Part shown: positions 1 through 8,024 of the stretch, one piece after another
How the letters are laid out: each line of letters begins with the position of its first letter
Position numbering within the stretch: the stretch's first letter is position 1
NCBI GenBank assembly: GCA_016302985.1
Contig: JAEDMN010000036.1
Coordinates: 1-18,095 of the forward strand
From: Kiritimatiellia bacterium
GTDB lineage: Bacteria > Verrucomicrobiota > Kiritimatiellia > RFP12 > UBA1067
Length of the DNA: 18,095 nt
Direction of reading: 5' to 3'
Position numbers and translations under genes: made by a program
The notes under the pieces: model-generated
Told to the model about the DNA's origin: nothing
What the model saw: the letters and a program-made list of their open reading frames with translations, nothing else
The model's database searches: none

Positions 1-276
1 ATCTTCGAGGAGTTCAAGGGCACGGGCAACATGGAGCTCGTGCTGGACCGCGGCCTCGCGGACAAGCGCATCTTCCCGGCCATCGACATCGAGAAGAGCG
101 GCACGCGCAAGGAGGACCTCCTGCTCGCCCCGCTCGAGCTCGAGAAGACCTGGGCGCTGCGCCGCGTGCTCAGCGACGCCGGCCCCGAGCGCGCCATGCA
201 GAGCGTGATCATGGGCATGAAGAAGTACAAGTCGAATCCCGAGTTCCTGCTGTCGCTGGACCTCAAGAACCTCTAG
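1..276 (+). CDS. rho: Transcription termination factor Rho, C-terminal part (5' end outside window)
   Basis: Rho is the hexameric RNA-dependent ATPase that ends transcription of untranslated RNA. The visible 91 residues are the C-terminal part of its ATPase domain. They read EEFKGTGNMELVLDR, then the ADKRIFPAIDIEKSGTR stretch, which is highly typical of Rho and includes the arginine-rich subunit-interface segment near the R-loop. The reading frame is open from base 1 and ends at a TAG at 274-276, so only the N-terminal RNA-binding part and the Walker motifs lie outside the window. The C-terminus (FLLSLDLKNL) ends where Rho proteins normally end, so the gene looks intact at this side. The next gene converges on it from the minus strand, with a hairpin and a tandem repeat in the 69-base gap. 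Confidence 0.95.
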   Translation: MFEEFKGTGNMELVLDRGLADKRIFPAIDIEKSGTRKEDLLLAPLELEKTWALRRVLSDAGPERAMQSVIMGMKKYKSNPEFLLSLDLKNL

Positions 277-282
277 CCCGGC

Positions 283-308
283 GGTCCGTCGGGACGACGG
301 ACCCTACC
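283..308 (+). repeat. Intergenic hairpin, family copy 1 (GGGAC loop, CTACC tail)
   Basis: An 8-bp perfect stem (GGTCCGTC at 283-290 pairing with GACGGACC at 296-303) closes a GGGAC loop (291-295) and is followed by CTACC (304-308). The same loop and tail occur with different stem sequences at 13338-13363 and, on the minus strand, at 11926-11951. It lies just after rho and before the end of the convergent membrane-protein gene. It could help end transcription, but there is no T-run behind it on either strand. It reads better as a copy of a dispersed short element. Confidence 0.7.
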
Positions 309-346
309 AGGGGCTAGGATCGACGGACCCTGCCAGGGGCCGGGAT
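295..346 (+). repeat. Two tandem 26-bp repeat units
   Basis: Two directly adjacent 26-bp units (295-320 and 321-346) both start CGACGGACCCT and end GGAT. They differ at three positions, all transitions (CTACC versus CTGCC, and GGCTAGG versus GGCCGGG). The first unit begins inside the hairpin at 283-303, so the second is a duplicated 3' half of that element. The last base of the array, 346, is the final base of the minus-strand gene's TAA stop codon. Confidence 0.75.
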
Positions 347-2127
347 TAGAAGAAGAGCACGGCCTTCGGATTCGCCTTGAGCGTGGCGAGGGCCTGGCGC
401 GCGCGGTCGCGGATGTCCGTGCGCGTGGACTGCGTGAGAGGCTCGAAGACCCGGATGGCGTCTTCGGGCCTCTTCGCGTTGCAGTAGCAGGCGCCGAGGC
501 GGAGGAGCGCGTCGTCTGCGGGGTAGAAGCGGCCGGGGGCCTTGACGGAGTCCTCGAGGCAGGAGATGGCCTCCTTCCACCGGCGCTGGCGCATGGCCGT
601 CGTGCCGAGGGCCTCGAGGGCCTGCCCCTTCCGGTCCAGCGAATGGTCGCAGGCGAACTTCGCGCAGAGACGGCGGATTTCGTCGTAGTCGGACGAAAGT
701 CCGCGCAGGGCGAGCGTGTAGGCCAGCTGCGCGGCGGTGTCGTCCCGCGGGCGCAGCTCCTGGCTCCGGCGGAAGAGGGTGATGCCGCGGTCGATGCGGC
801 CGAACCGCGCGCACTCCTCGCTGGCGACGTGCGCCAGGGCGCGGCCGTGATCCGGGTCCTGCTCCAGCGTCCGCGAGAACGCCGTGAAGTCGTTCCGGTA
901 GGAGGCGACGACGGGGATGGAGGCGCAGAGATAGGCCAGCAGGACGGCCGGGCCCAGGACCGGGACGAGCAGGCCGCGAGGCCGCGAGGAGGCGGTCCGC
1001 CGGAGGGCGTCCAGCCCGTAGGCGAGCGCAACCGAGAACGCGACGGCGGGCAGATAGAGGAAGCGGTCCGCCCGCGCGTGCTCGCCGAAGCTGCCGAAGA
1101 CGCCCAGGGTGGGACCCAGGGACGCGAGGAAGAAGAGGACGAGGAGGAGGCCGTTCACGCGCGCACGGCCTTCACGGCCGGTCCGGAGGATGAACAGGAC
1201 CAGGAGGAGGAGCGCGGCCAGGAGCGTGGAGAGCCCCAGGGCGCCGTGGAGCGGGAACTGGCCCGGCACCGCGCGGTAGTCGAGGTGGATGCCGACGGGC
1301 AGCACCGCCTGGAAAAGATAGAGTCCGAGCGCCACGGCGGCGTTCAGCAGGCGCCAGGGCAGCGAGGCGCTGAACAGCTCGCGCACGGCGTAGCCCGCGG
1401 CGTGCGTCTGGGAGTAGACGGCCAGGGCGCCGGTCGCGACGGCCAGGACCAGCAGGGGGGCGTACCACAGCAGGGGACGGACTGCGGCGCGGAGGCCCGT
1501 CCGCCCCTCCGGAAGAAGCCGCCGCCCCGCCAGTCCCTCGACGGCGAACGCGAGGAACGGGAAGCACATCGCCGTCGGCTTGCTCATGCAGGCGAGGAGG
1601 GCGCACAGATAGGCGCCGGCGCGCCCGAACCGCCCCCGGCGCGTGGATGGGTCGGGGAGCCAGCAGAGCAGGCCCAGCAGCGTAAAGGCGGCGCAGAGCA
1701 GTTCCTTGCGGCCCGCGATCCAGGCGACGGCCTCCGCGCGCTGGGGGTGGAGCGCCCAGAAGGCGGCCGCGAGGAGGGCGGGAAGGACCGCGGGCGTGCG
1801 GACGAGGCGGAGGAGGAGCAGGAAGAGCAGGACCGCGTTGAGGGCGTGGAGGGCGGCGTTGACGAGGTGGTGCGGACCCATCCCGGGGCCGAACAGGGAG
1901 ATGTCCGCCATGTAGGTGACGTAGGTCGCCGGCATCCAGATCGCGGCGTGCGTCAGGCTGGAGAACGCGGCGGCGACGTTGTCGAGGGAAAGTCCGTCCC
2001 GGACGAACGGGCAGCGGAACGTGTAGTCGTGGTCGTCGAAGCGCAGAAATTCGAATCCCCCGGTCTGGCAGTAGAGGAACAGGACGGCCGCCACGAGCAG
2101 GAGGAGGGCGAGGAGGTTCTTTCTCAT
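346..2127 (-). CDS. TMTC/GT-C-like multi-pass membrane protein with C-terminal TPRs
   Basis: This 593-residue protein resembles the bacterial relatives of the TMTC/DUF1736 family, which are GT-C-fold membrane glycosyltransferases or glycosyltransferase-like proteins with TPRs. After a first membrane segment (about residues 4-20) comes the acidic loop FLRFDDHDY (D31, D32), in the place of the GT-C catalytic or metal-binding aspartates. Further family landmarks are HHLVNAALHALN (about 86-97) and HPQRAEAVAWIAGRKELL (from H127). About ten hydrophobic segments follow up to roughly residue 400. The C-terminal 170 residues are soluble and helical with TPR-like repeats (for example RALAHVASEECARFG, then QALEALGTTAMRQRRW). 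The likely role is transfer of a sugar from a lipid carrier at the membrane; substrate and acceptor cannot be read from the sequence. The start at 2127 gives a clean membrane-first N-terminus and lies only 6 bases below a TATACT -10 element, with no Shine-Dalgarno sequence. Glycosyltransferase activity is an inference from the family. Confidence 0.8.
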   Translation of the reverse strand: MRKNLLALLLLVAAVLFLYCQTGGFEFLRFDDHDYTFRCPFVRDGLSLDNVAAAFSSLTHAAIWMPATYVTYMADISLFGPGMGPHHLVNAALHALNAVLLFLLLLRLVRTPAVLPALLAAAFWALHPQRAEAVAWIAGRKELLCAAFTLLGLLCWLPDPSTRRGRFGRAGAYLCALLACMSKPTAMCFPFLAFAVEGLAGRRLLPEGRTGLRAAVRPLLWYAPLLVLAVATGALAVYSQTHAAGYAVRELFSASLPWRLLNAAVALGLYLFQAVLPVGIHLDYRAVPGQFPLHGALGLSTLLAALLLLVLFILRTGREGRARVNGLLLVLFFLASLGPTLGVFGSFGEHARADRFLYLPAVAFSVALAYGLDALRRTASSRPRGLLVPVLGPAVLLAYLCASIPVVASYRNDFTAFSRTLEQDPDHGRALAHVASEECARFGRIDRGITLFRRSQELRPRDDTAAQLAYTLALRGLSSDYDEIRRLCAKFACDHSLDRKGQALEALGTTAMRQRRWKEAISCLEDSVKAPGRFYPADDALLRLGACYCNAKRPEDAIRVFEPLTQSTRTDIRDRARQALATLKANPKAVLFF

Positions 2128-2133
2128 GCGCGT

Positions 2134-2142
2134 AGTATATCA
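2134..2142 (-). promoter_or_regulatory. Extended -10 promoter of the membrane-protein gene
   Basis: On the minus strand this reads TGA-TATACT, close to the extended -10 consensus TGN-TATAAT. Six bases separate its end from the ATG at 2127, so a start of transcription at the usual distance falls on or next to the start codon. No -35 hexamer is convincing, as is often the case for extended -10 promoters. Confidence 0.5.
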
Positions 2143-2144
2143 AA

Positions 2145-2176
2145 GTTGAAATGTTGAAAGGCTGAAAGGTTGCGGG
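2145..2176 (+). repeat. 8-bp tandem repeat (GTTGAAAK), about 3.5 units
   Basis: Consecutive octamers read GTTGAAAT, GTTGAAAG, GCTGAAAG and GTTGCGGG (the last only half matching), and GTTGAATT follows at 2183-2190 after a short gap. The array fills the space between the two divergent -10 elements, where the -35 regions of both promoters would lie. It is AT-richer than its surroundings. Similar GTTGAA words occur in the purL-xseB gap (11895 and 11957). Confidence 0.65.
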
Positions 2177-2191
2177 AACGGCGTTGAATTG

Positions 2192-2200
2192 TGCTAAAAT
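2192..2200 (+). promoter_or_regulatory. Extended -10 promoter of uvrA
   Basis: TGC-TAAAAT matches the extended -10 form seen before purL and the zeta-like gene (TGC-TATAAT in both). Nine bases (2201-2209) separate it from the uvrA ATG. There is no purine-rich ribosome binding site between, so the transcript is predicted to be leaderless or to have a leader of only a few bases. No LexA-type SOS box could be recognised. Confidence 0.55.
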
Positions 2201-2209
2201 ACCCTTTCC

Positions 2210-5026
2210 ATGAACGACATCATCATAGAGGGCGCGCGCGTCCACAATCTGCGGGGCGTCGACGTGCGCATCCCCCGCAACGCGCTCACCGTCGTCACCG
2301 GGCTTTCCGGCAGCGGGAAGTCCTCGCTCGCCTTCGACACGCTCTACGCAGAGGGCCAGCGCCGCTACGTCGAATCGCTTTCCGCCTACGCCCGCCAGTT
2401 CCTCGACCAGATGCAGAAGCCGGACGTCGAGCGCATCGAGGGCCTCTCCCCCGCCATCGCCATCGAGCAGCGCACGACGGGCGGCAACCCCCGCTCGATC
2501 GTCGCCACCGTCACCGAGATCCACGACTACCTGCGCCTCCTGTACGGGTCCATCGGCGTGGCGCACTGCCCGAAGTGCGGCCGCCCCGTCGCGCGCCAGA
2601 GCGCCGAGCAGATCGTCGAGGCGCTCCAGAAGCTGCCCGCCGGCACGAAGTTCATCCTCTACGCGCCCGTGGTGAAGGGCCGCAAGGGGCGCCACGAGGA
2701 GGCCCTCGCCGAAATCAAGCGCAACGGCTTCGTCCGCGTGCGGGTCGACGGCGCGACCTGCTCCCTCGAGGACGTGCCCGAGCTCGACAGGAAGAAGAAC
2801 CACTCCATCGATGTCGTGGTGGACCGCCTGGTCATGCCGGCCGCGCCCGATCCGCAGTTCACGACCCGCCTCACGGACTCCGTCGAACTCGGCCTCAAGA
2901 CCGGCGGCGGCCTGATTTCCGTCCAGACGCTCGACCCGGCGGCCGAGACGGTCTATTCCGAGAAGAACGCCTGCCCGGACTGCGGCCTGAGCTTCGACGA
3001 GCTGAAGCCGCGCGCCTTCTCCTTCAACTCGCCGTTCGGCGCCTGCCCCTCCTGCGGCGGCCTCGGATCGCTCTACTACTTCGACGAGGACCTCGTCGTC
3101 CCGGACAAGACCCTCCCCCTGCGCGAGTGCATCCATCCCTGGCGCCGCGCCGGCCACATGGCGATCATGTACTACAACGAGATCCTCGCGCGGATCGCGA
3201 AGCAGTACAAGGTGAAGCTGGAGACGCCGTACGCGGACCTGCCCGCCGACTTCCGGCACAAGCTCATGCACGGCTTCGACGACGACCTCGTGCTGCCCTG
3301 GCGGAAGGAGGACAAGCCCTTCGCGGGCGTGCTCGACTCGGTCAAGCGGATGATGGAGAACGCGGAGAGCGACGAGCGCCGCGAGAAGTTCGAGGCCTAC
3401 CAGAGCGAGCGCCCGTGCCCCGACTGCCACGGCACCCGCCTGCGCCCCGAGTCCCGCGCGGCGACGGTCGCGGGGAAGACCATCGTCGAGGTGATGGCGA
3501 TGCCCGTCAAGGAGAGCCTCGCGTTCTTCCGCGGCCTCGAGGCGGGCGGCCTCTCCGACGGCGACCGCCGGATCGTGAAGGACGTCCTCAAGGAGATCGT
3601 CAAGCGGCTCGGCTTCCTGAACGACGTCGGCCTCGACTACCTCACGCTCGACCGCGCGTCGTCCTCCCTCTCGGGCGGCGAGATGCAGCGCATCCGCCTC
3701 GCCTCCCAGATCGGCAGCGGTCTCGTCGGCGTCCTCTACGTGCTCGACGAGCCGACCATCGGACTGCACCCGCGCGACAACGAGAAGCTCATCTCCATGC
3801 TCAAGCAGCTGCGCGACCGCGGCAACACGGTCGTGATCGTCGAGCACGACGGCGAGATGATGCGCATGGCCGACCACATCGTGGACCTCGGCCCCGGCGC
3901 GGGGCGCGAGGGCGGCCGCGTGATGTTCCAGGGCGACTTCCAGAGCCTCCTGAAGGCGAACACGCTCACGGCCGACTATCTCACGGGCCGGAAGGCGATC
4001 CGTCCGCCCGAGACGGACCGCCCGGCCCTGCCGAAGCCGTCCGCGCGGAAGTTCCTCACGATTTCGGGCTGCACCGAGCACAATCTGAAGAACGTCACGG
4101 CGCGCATCCCGCTCGGCACGTTCACCGTGGTGACGGGCGTGAGCGGCAGCGGCAAGTCCACGCTGATCGACGAGACGCTCAAGCGCGAGCTCATGCGCCG
4201 CTTCTACCACGCGAAGGCCGTGCCCGGGAAGTTCCGGAAGATCACGGGCCTCGAGCACATCGACAAGGTCATCGAGATCGACCAGAGCCCGATCGGACGC
4301 ACCCCGCGCTCGAACCCGGCGACCTACGTGGGCTTCTTCTCCGAAATCCGCGACCTCTTCGCGCAGACCGAGGGCGCGAAGGCGCGCGGCTACACGCCGG
4401 GCCGCTTCAGCTTCAACGTGAAGGGCGGCCGCTGCGAGACGTGCGGCGGCGATGGCGTGCGCAAGCTCGAGATGAGCTTCCTGCCGGACGTCTACGTGAC
4501 CTGCGAGCAGTGCGGCGGCAAGCGCTTCAACAAGGAAACGCTCGAGGTCAAGTACGGCGGCAAGACGATCTCGGACGTCCTGGACATGACGGTGGCGGAG
4601 GCGTACGAGTTCTTCGCCCGGGTGCCGCGCCTCGCGGCGAAGCTCAAGACGCTCGTGGACGTCGGCCTCGGGTACATCGGCCTCGGCCAGCCCGCGACGA
4701 CGCTCTCCGGCGGCGAGGCCCAGCGCATCAAGCTCGCGACCGAGCTTTCGCGCCGTTCGACGGGACGGACCCTCTACCTGCTCGACGAGCCCACGACGGG
4801 ACTCCACTTCGACGACATCGCCAAGCTCATGCAGCTGCTGCTGAAGCTGCGCGAGAGCGGCAACACCGTCGTCGTGATCGAGCACAACGTGGATGTGATG
4901 AAGTGTGCGGACTGGATCATCGACCTGGGGCCCGGCGGCGGAGACGCCGGCGGCAACCTCGTCTGCGAAGGTCCGCCCGAGGTGATCAGGAAGTGCGGGG
5001 ACAGTCTAACCGGGAGGTTCCTATGA
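2210..5026 (+). CDS. uvrA: Excinuclease ABC subunit UvrA
   Basis: UvrA is the damage-sensing ATPase of nucleotide excision repair, acting as a dimer that loads UvrB. The 938-residue length equals that of usual UvrA (about 940). Two ABC ATPase halves are complete: Walker A GLSGSGKSS (residues 31-39, K37) and GVSGSGKST (643-651, K649), with the UvrA-specific stretch YVESLSAYARQFLDQM after the first. The signatures are SSLSGGEMQRIRLAS and TTLSGGEAQRIKLAT, each followed by a Walker B ending in LDEPT-GLH. Both structural zinc modules are intact: C255/C258/C279/C282, and C742/C745/C765/C768 in the damage-binding region. An extra CPKCG and a CPDCHGTRL pair are also where UvrA has them. The start is fixed by MNDIIIEGARVHNLRGVDV, the typical N-terminus, and sits 9 bases after a -10 element. 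The TGA overlaps the ATG of the following gene by four bases, so the two are translationally coupled. Confidence 0.98.
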   Translation: MNDIIIEGARVHNLRGVDVRIPRNALTVVTGLSGSGKSSLAFDTLYAEGQRRYVESLSAYARQFLDQMQKPDVERIEGLSPAIAIEQRTTGGNPRSIVATVTEIHDYLRLLYGSIGVAHCPKCGRPVARQSAEQIVEALQKLPAGTKFILYAPVVKGRKGRHEEALAEIKRNGFVRVRVDGATCSLEDVPELDRKKNHSIDVVVDRLVMPAAPDPQFTTRLTDSVELGLKTGGGLISVQTLDPAAETVYSEKNACPDCGLSFDELKPRAFSFNSPFGACPSCGGLGSLYYFDEDLVVPDKTLPLRECIHPWRRAGHMAIMYYNEILARIAKQYKVKLETPYADLPADFRHKLMHGFDDDLVLPWRKEDKPFAGVLDSVKRMMENAESDERREKFEAYQSERPCPDCHGTRLRPESRAATVAGKTIVEVMAMPVKESLAFFRGLEAGGLSDGDRRIVKDVLKEIVKRLGFLNDVGLDYLTLDRASSSLSGGEMQRIRLASQIGSGLVGVLYVLDEPTIGLHPRDNEKLISMLKQLRDRGNTVVIVEHDGEMMRMADHIVDLGPGAGREGGRVMFQGDFQSLLKANTLTADYLTGRKAIRPPETDRPALPKPSARKFLTISGCTEHNLKNVTARIPLGTFTVVTGVSGSGKSTLIDETLKRELMRRFYHAKAVPGKFRKITGLEHIDKVIEIDQSPIGRTPRSNPATYVGFFSEIRDLFAQTEGAKARGYTPGRFSFNVKGGRCETCGGDGVRKLEMSFLPDVYVTCEQCGGKRFNKETLEVKYGGKTISDVLDMTVAEAYEFFARVPRLAAKLKTLVDVGLGYIGLGQPATTLSGGEAQRIKLATELSRRSTGRTLYLLDEPTTGLHFDDIAKLMQLLLKLRESGNTVVVIEHNVDVMKCADWIIDLGPGGGDAGGNLVCEGPPEVIRKCGDSLTGRFL

Positions 5027-6549
5027 CGAAGAGGGTGATCCTGGCCGGCATCGTGTCGGCCGGGCTGGCGTTTTCACTCGCGGCCGCCGTGCCGCAGCTC
5101 AAGGGTTCGGCCGAGACCGCGGGCGCGACCGGCCTGAAGGTCAAGTCGCTCCAGGGCGGCAGGGCCGTGCAGGCGATTTCGCCCCGGGCGCGGGCCATGC
5201 GCGGCCAGAAGAGGGAGAGGCTCTTCAATGTGAAGGAGCTCTGGACCCTGCACGAGCGCGGCGCGCAGTGGAAGGACCGGAAGGGCAACGAGCTCACGCT
5301 CGCGACGCCGACGTCGTTCTATCCCGCGTTCGACCATGACCTCGCCTCGAAGGAGGAGCTCGAGAAGTCCATGGCCGAGGACGCCGAGTCCTTCAAGGAT
5401 CCGACGGACGAGACGTTCGCGCGCTGGGCGGGCGACTTCTCGGGCAAGACGGTCGAGACGACCGCGCTCGCGAAGCTCGCGTACGCCTCCGCCGCCGTCG
5501 AGGACGCGCGGACGGTCGACTTCGGGGGTGGCCTGCGCGCCGGCGTGTTCTTCAAGACGAAGGACGGGGTCTGGCGCTACGCCGAGTTCCGCTTCGCGGT
5601 GGAGGCCAAGCCGAACGAGCTCGCGGGCCTCGTGAAGAAGTTCCTCGCGGGCGTCGCCCTCGACAAGGCGAAGGCCGCGTCCGCCGGCAAGGACGCGGGC
5701 GTGGTGATGGAAGGCCGCTGGATGACGAAGGAGGCCTTTGGCTACCGCTTCAAGACCGACCTCTCGCCGTCCCAGGGCAAGCGCTTCATCGATCAGGCCG
5801 GCCTCCTGATGGAGGCGATGCAGGCCGCCTACCGTCGCTACGTGCCGCCGGTGAAGGAGCTCGGCGTCTCGACGGTCCGCGTCTTCGCGACGCGCGAGGG
5901 CTACAACGAGTACATGAAGGACGCGACGGGCGAGGACGGGGACCGGACGATCGGTCTCTGGAGCCCTTCGCACGAGGAACTGCTCATCCTCGACATGAGC
6001 AATTCCAATCGCGACGAGACGCTCAAGATCATGCGCCACGAGGCGTTCCACCAGTACCTCTTCTACGCCACGGGAAGCGGCCGCCACGCGACGTGGTTCA
6101 ACGAGGGCCACGCCTGCTTCTTCGAGAACGTCAACTACGACAGGAAGAAGAACTTCGTCCGCATCTACGACGACCCCAAGGACCGCCGTCCCCGCGGCGT
6201 CGCCCAGGATCCGGAACGCATCGCGAAGCTCGTGAAGGAGATCCTCCCCCTCGACCACGCGGCCTTCTATTCCGGTACGCTCCACGAGGTCAACGACCGC
6301 TACACGGCCGCCTGGGCCGCGGTCTACTTCCTCCAGAAGGGCGCGCCGACCTTCAAGGAGTTCGAGATGTACCGGAACGTGCTGCCGACCTACCTGAAGG
6401 CGATGCAGGAGGGCAGGAGTGCGCAGGAGGCCACGGAACTCGCCTGGGAGGGCGTGAAGGACCGCGACTTCGTGGCCGACTTCCTGAAGTTCTGGGGCAA
6501 GCGCGGCGGCGCCGCCAAGTACGAGCCGCCGGCCGTGGAGAAAATGTGA
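5023..6549 (+). CDS. Exported HExxH (gluzincin-like) metallopeptidase-like protein
   Basis: A 508-residue protein with a signal peptide: MTKRVILAGIVSAGLAFSLAAAVP has a basic start, a hydrophobic core and a likely cleavage site after about residue 22. Its catalytic region carries RHEAFHQYL (H339, E340, H343) and, 18 residues after H343, FNEGHACFFE with E361. This is the zinc-ligand layout of gluzincin peptidases and resembles the DUF1570 style of bacterial secreted proteins. The region before it (about 25-240) is an unrecognised domain. After it come helical segments ending in FLKFWGKRGG. The probable place of action is the periplasm or outside the cell; the substrate is unknown. A ribosome binding site (GGGAGG, 5012-5017) lies 5 bases before the ATG, and the ATG overlaps the uvrA stop (ATGA). 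Coupling to uvrA is odd for an exported protein. Peptidase activity is inferred from the motif only. Confidence 0.8.
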   Translation: MTKRVILAGIVSAGLAFSLAAAVPQLKGSAETAGATGLKVKSLQGGRAVQAISPRARAMRGQKRERLFNVKELWTLHERGAQWKDRKGNELTLATPTSFYPAFDHDLASKEELEKSMAEDAESFKDPTDETFARWAGDFSGKTVETTALAKLAYASAAVEDARTVDFGGGLRAGVFFKTKDGVWRYAEFRFAVEAKPNELAGLVKKFLAGVALDKAKAASAGKDAGVVMEGRWMTKEAFGYRFKTDLSPSQGKRFIDQAGLLMEAMQAAYRRYVPPVKELGVSTVRVFATREGYNEYMKDATGEDGDRTIGLWSPSHEELLILDMSNSNRDETLKIMRHEAFHQYLFYATGSGRHATWFNEGHACFFENVNYDRKKNFVRIYDDPKDRRPRGVAQDPERIAKLVKEILPLDHAAFYSGTLHEVNDRYTAAWAAVYFLQKGAPTFKEFEMYRNVLPTYLKAMQEGRSAQEATELAWEGVKDRDFVADFLKFWGKRGGAAKYEPPAVEKM

Positions 6550-6563
6550 GGGAGGGCGCCGCC

Positions 6564-7958
6564 ATGACGCGCAGGGAATTCGTTCTGGGAAGCGCGGCCC
6601 TGGCCGCGGCGGGCTCGAGGGAGCGCGTGCGCATGGGCTTCATCGGCGTCGGCAACCGCGGCACGCAGCTGCTGCACATCTTCATGAAGAACCCGAAGGT
6701 CGAGGTCGTCGCGCTCTGCGACATCTACGAGCCGTTCCTGCGGCGCGACTTCGACGCGTTCGACCCCAAGTTCTTCGAATGGGGACTCAGGGGCCGCATC
6801 CCGTCCCTGCGCAACCGCACGGGCGAGGTGAAGCCGCAGGAGGCGCGCCTCGCCGAGATGATCAAGGCCGGCAAGATCGCCCTCTACAAGGACTACAAGG
6901 CGCTGCTGGCGGACCCGAACGTCGACGCCGTCTGCATCGCGACCCCGGACCACTGGCACGCGATCATGACGATCGACGCGGTCAAGGCGGGCAAGGACGT
7001 CTACTGCGAGAAGCCGCTCACCGCGACGGTCGCCGAAGGCCGCGCGATGGTCAACGCCCAGAAGAACTCCCGCCAGGTCGTCGCGGTCGGCCTCAACCGC
7101 CGCGGCAACGACGCCTACCGGGAGCTCAAGAAGGCGATCGACTCGGGCGCCTACGGCGAGTTCCGCACCGGCCGCGCGGCGCGCGTCTCCAACATCTTCC
7201 CGAACGGGCTCGGCAAGTGCCCGCCGTGCGACCCGCCGAAGGGGCTCGACTGGGACAAGTGGCTCGGGCCGCGCGCGTGGCGCCCGTACAAGTACACGAC
7301 CGCGCCCTACTACTTCCGCTGGCACACCGACTTCTCGAGCCAGGTCGGCAACTGGGGCGTCCACTACCTCGACGCGATGCGCTGGATGATGTCCGAGACC
7401 GCCCCGCGCTTCATCACCGCCGTCGGCGGGCAGTACTATACCGCGGGACGCAGCGACTCCGAGATCCCGGACACGATGTTCTGCCTCTACGAGTTCGCGA
7501 GCGGCAAGGTCATGGAGTTCAACGTGTTCGAGGGCGGCCGCTCCTGGCCGCTGCGCCAGGGCGAGGTGGAGCTCGCGGGCGGCGACGCGACGATCTACGC
7601 CGACCAGCGCGGCTGGGAGGTCAAGCCCGCGACCTCGAAGGAGTTCAACAACCCCGTCCGGAAGGTCGAGCCGACGAAGTATGTCTTCAAGGAGGCGCTG
7701 CTGGACGACGGGTCCGCCGAGTCCGCCACGAAGAACGTCATCGCCGACTTCATCGACCGCTGCCTCGACCGCAACCCGCAGGTGCTCTGCTCCCTCGAGG
7801 ACGGCCACCGCTCGACCTGCTTCGCGCACCTCGCGAACATCGCCTTCAAGCTCGGCCGGCGCCTCGAATGGGACGCGGAGGCGGAGCGCTTCGTCGGCTG
7901 CGACGAGGCCAACGCGCTCCTCCACTACGCCTACCGCCCCGGCTACGCGCTCGGGTGA
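6564..7958 (+). CDS. Tat-exported Gfo/Idh/MocA family oxidoreductase
   Basis: A 464-residue NAD(P)-dependent oxidoreductase-like protein. The N-terminus MTRREFVLGSAALAAAGS is a twin-arginine signal (TRREFV followed by a short hydrophobic stretch), so the protein should be exported folded with its cofactor. The Rossmann fold starts at RMGFIGVGNRG (24-33). CEKPLT (E149, K150, P151) is the hallmark Gfo/Idh/MocA motif, with VDAVCIATPDHWHA before it. The substrate-side motif GNWGVHYLDAMRW contains H267, the expected catalytic histidine. The middle part (PPKGLDWDKWLGPRAWRPY) is typical of the Tat-type subfamily abundant in Planctomycetes and Verrucomicrobia, thought to act on sugars or cyclitols; the actual substrate cannot be told. 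I chose the ATG at 6564 because GGAGGG (6551-6556) precedes it by 7 bases and the Tat motif follows at once; the open frame upstream has no such support. The gene lies 14 bases after the peptidase gene, probably in the same operon. Confidence 0.93.
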   Translation: MTRREFVLGSAALAAAGSRERVRMGFIGVGNRGTQLLHIFMKNPKVEVVALCDIYEPFLRRDFDAFDPKFFEWGLRGRIPSLRNRTGEVKPQEARLAEMIKAGKIALYKDYKALLADPNVDAVCIATPDHWHAIMTIDAVKAGKDVYCEKPLTATVAEGRAMVNAQKNSRQVVAVGLNRRGNDAYRELKKAIDSGAYGEFRTGRAARVSNIFPNGLGKCPPCDPPKGLDWDKWLGPRAWRPYKYTTAPYYFRWHTDFSSQVGNWGVHYLDAMRWMMSETAPRFITAVGGQYYTAGRSDSEIPDTMFCLYEFASGKVMEFNVFEGGRSWPLRQGEVELAGGDATIYADQRGWEVKPATSKEFNNPVRKVEPTKYVFKEALLDDGSAESATKNVIADFIDRCLDRNPQVLCSLEDGHRSTCFAHLANIAFKLGRRLEWDAEAERFVGCDEANALLHYAYRPGYALG

Positions 7959-8024
7959 CGCGCACTTAATCGGGGCAAAAAGCCCGGAGGAATGAAGGAA
8001 AACGCGTTTGCCTTTCTCGGGATA

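Noticed and set aside
1172..4885. A 1237-codon open frame on the minus strand, antisense to uvrA and part of the membrane-protein gene.
   Set aside because: It mirrors the codon pattern of GC-rich genes on the other strand. Its translation is low-complexity (Arg, Ala, Val, Glu, Asp, Leu), while uvrA on the plus strand is unmistakable.
2191..5022. Upstream extension of the peptidase reading frame through the whole of uvrA.
   Set aside because: The signal peptide and ribosome binding site at 5012-5023 fix the start. The upstream part is an arginine- and proline-rich shadow of uvrA.
7970..7988. Small hairpin (GGGC, AAAAA loop, GCCC) after the oxidoreductase gene as an intrinsic terminator.
   Set aside because: The stem is 4 bp, extended only across a G-G mismatch, and there is no T-run after it. 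With Rho encoded next door, a Rho-dependent end is equally possible.
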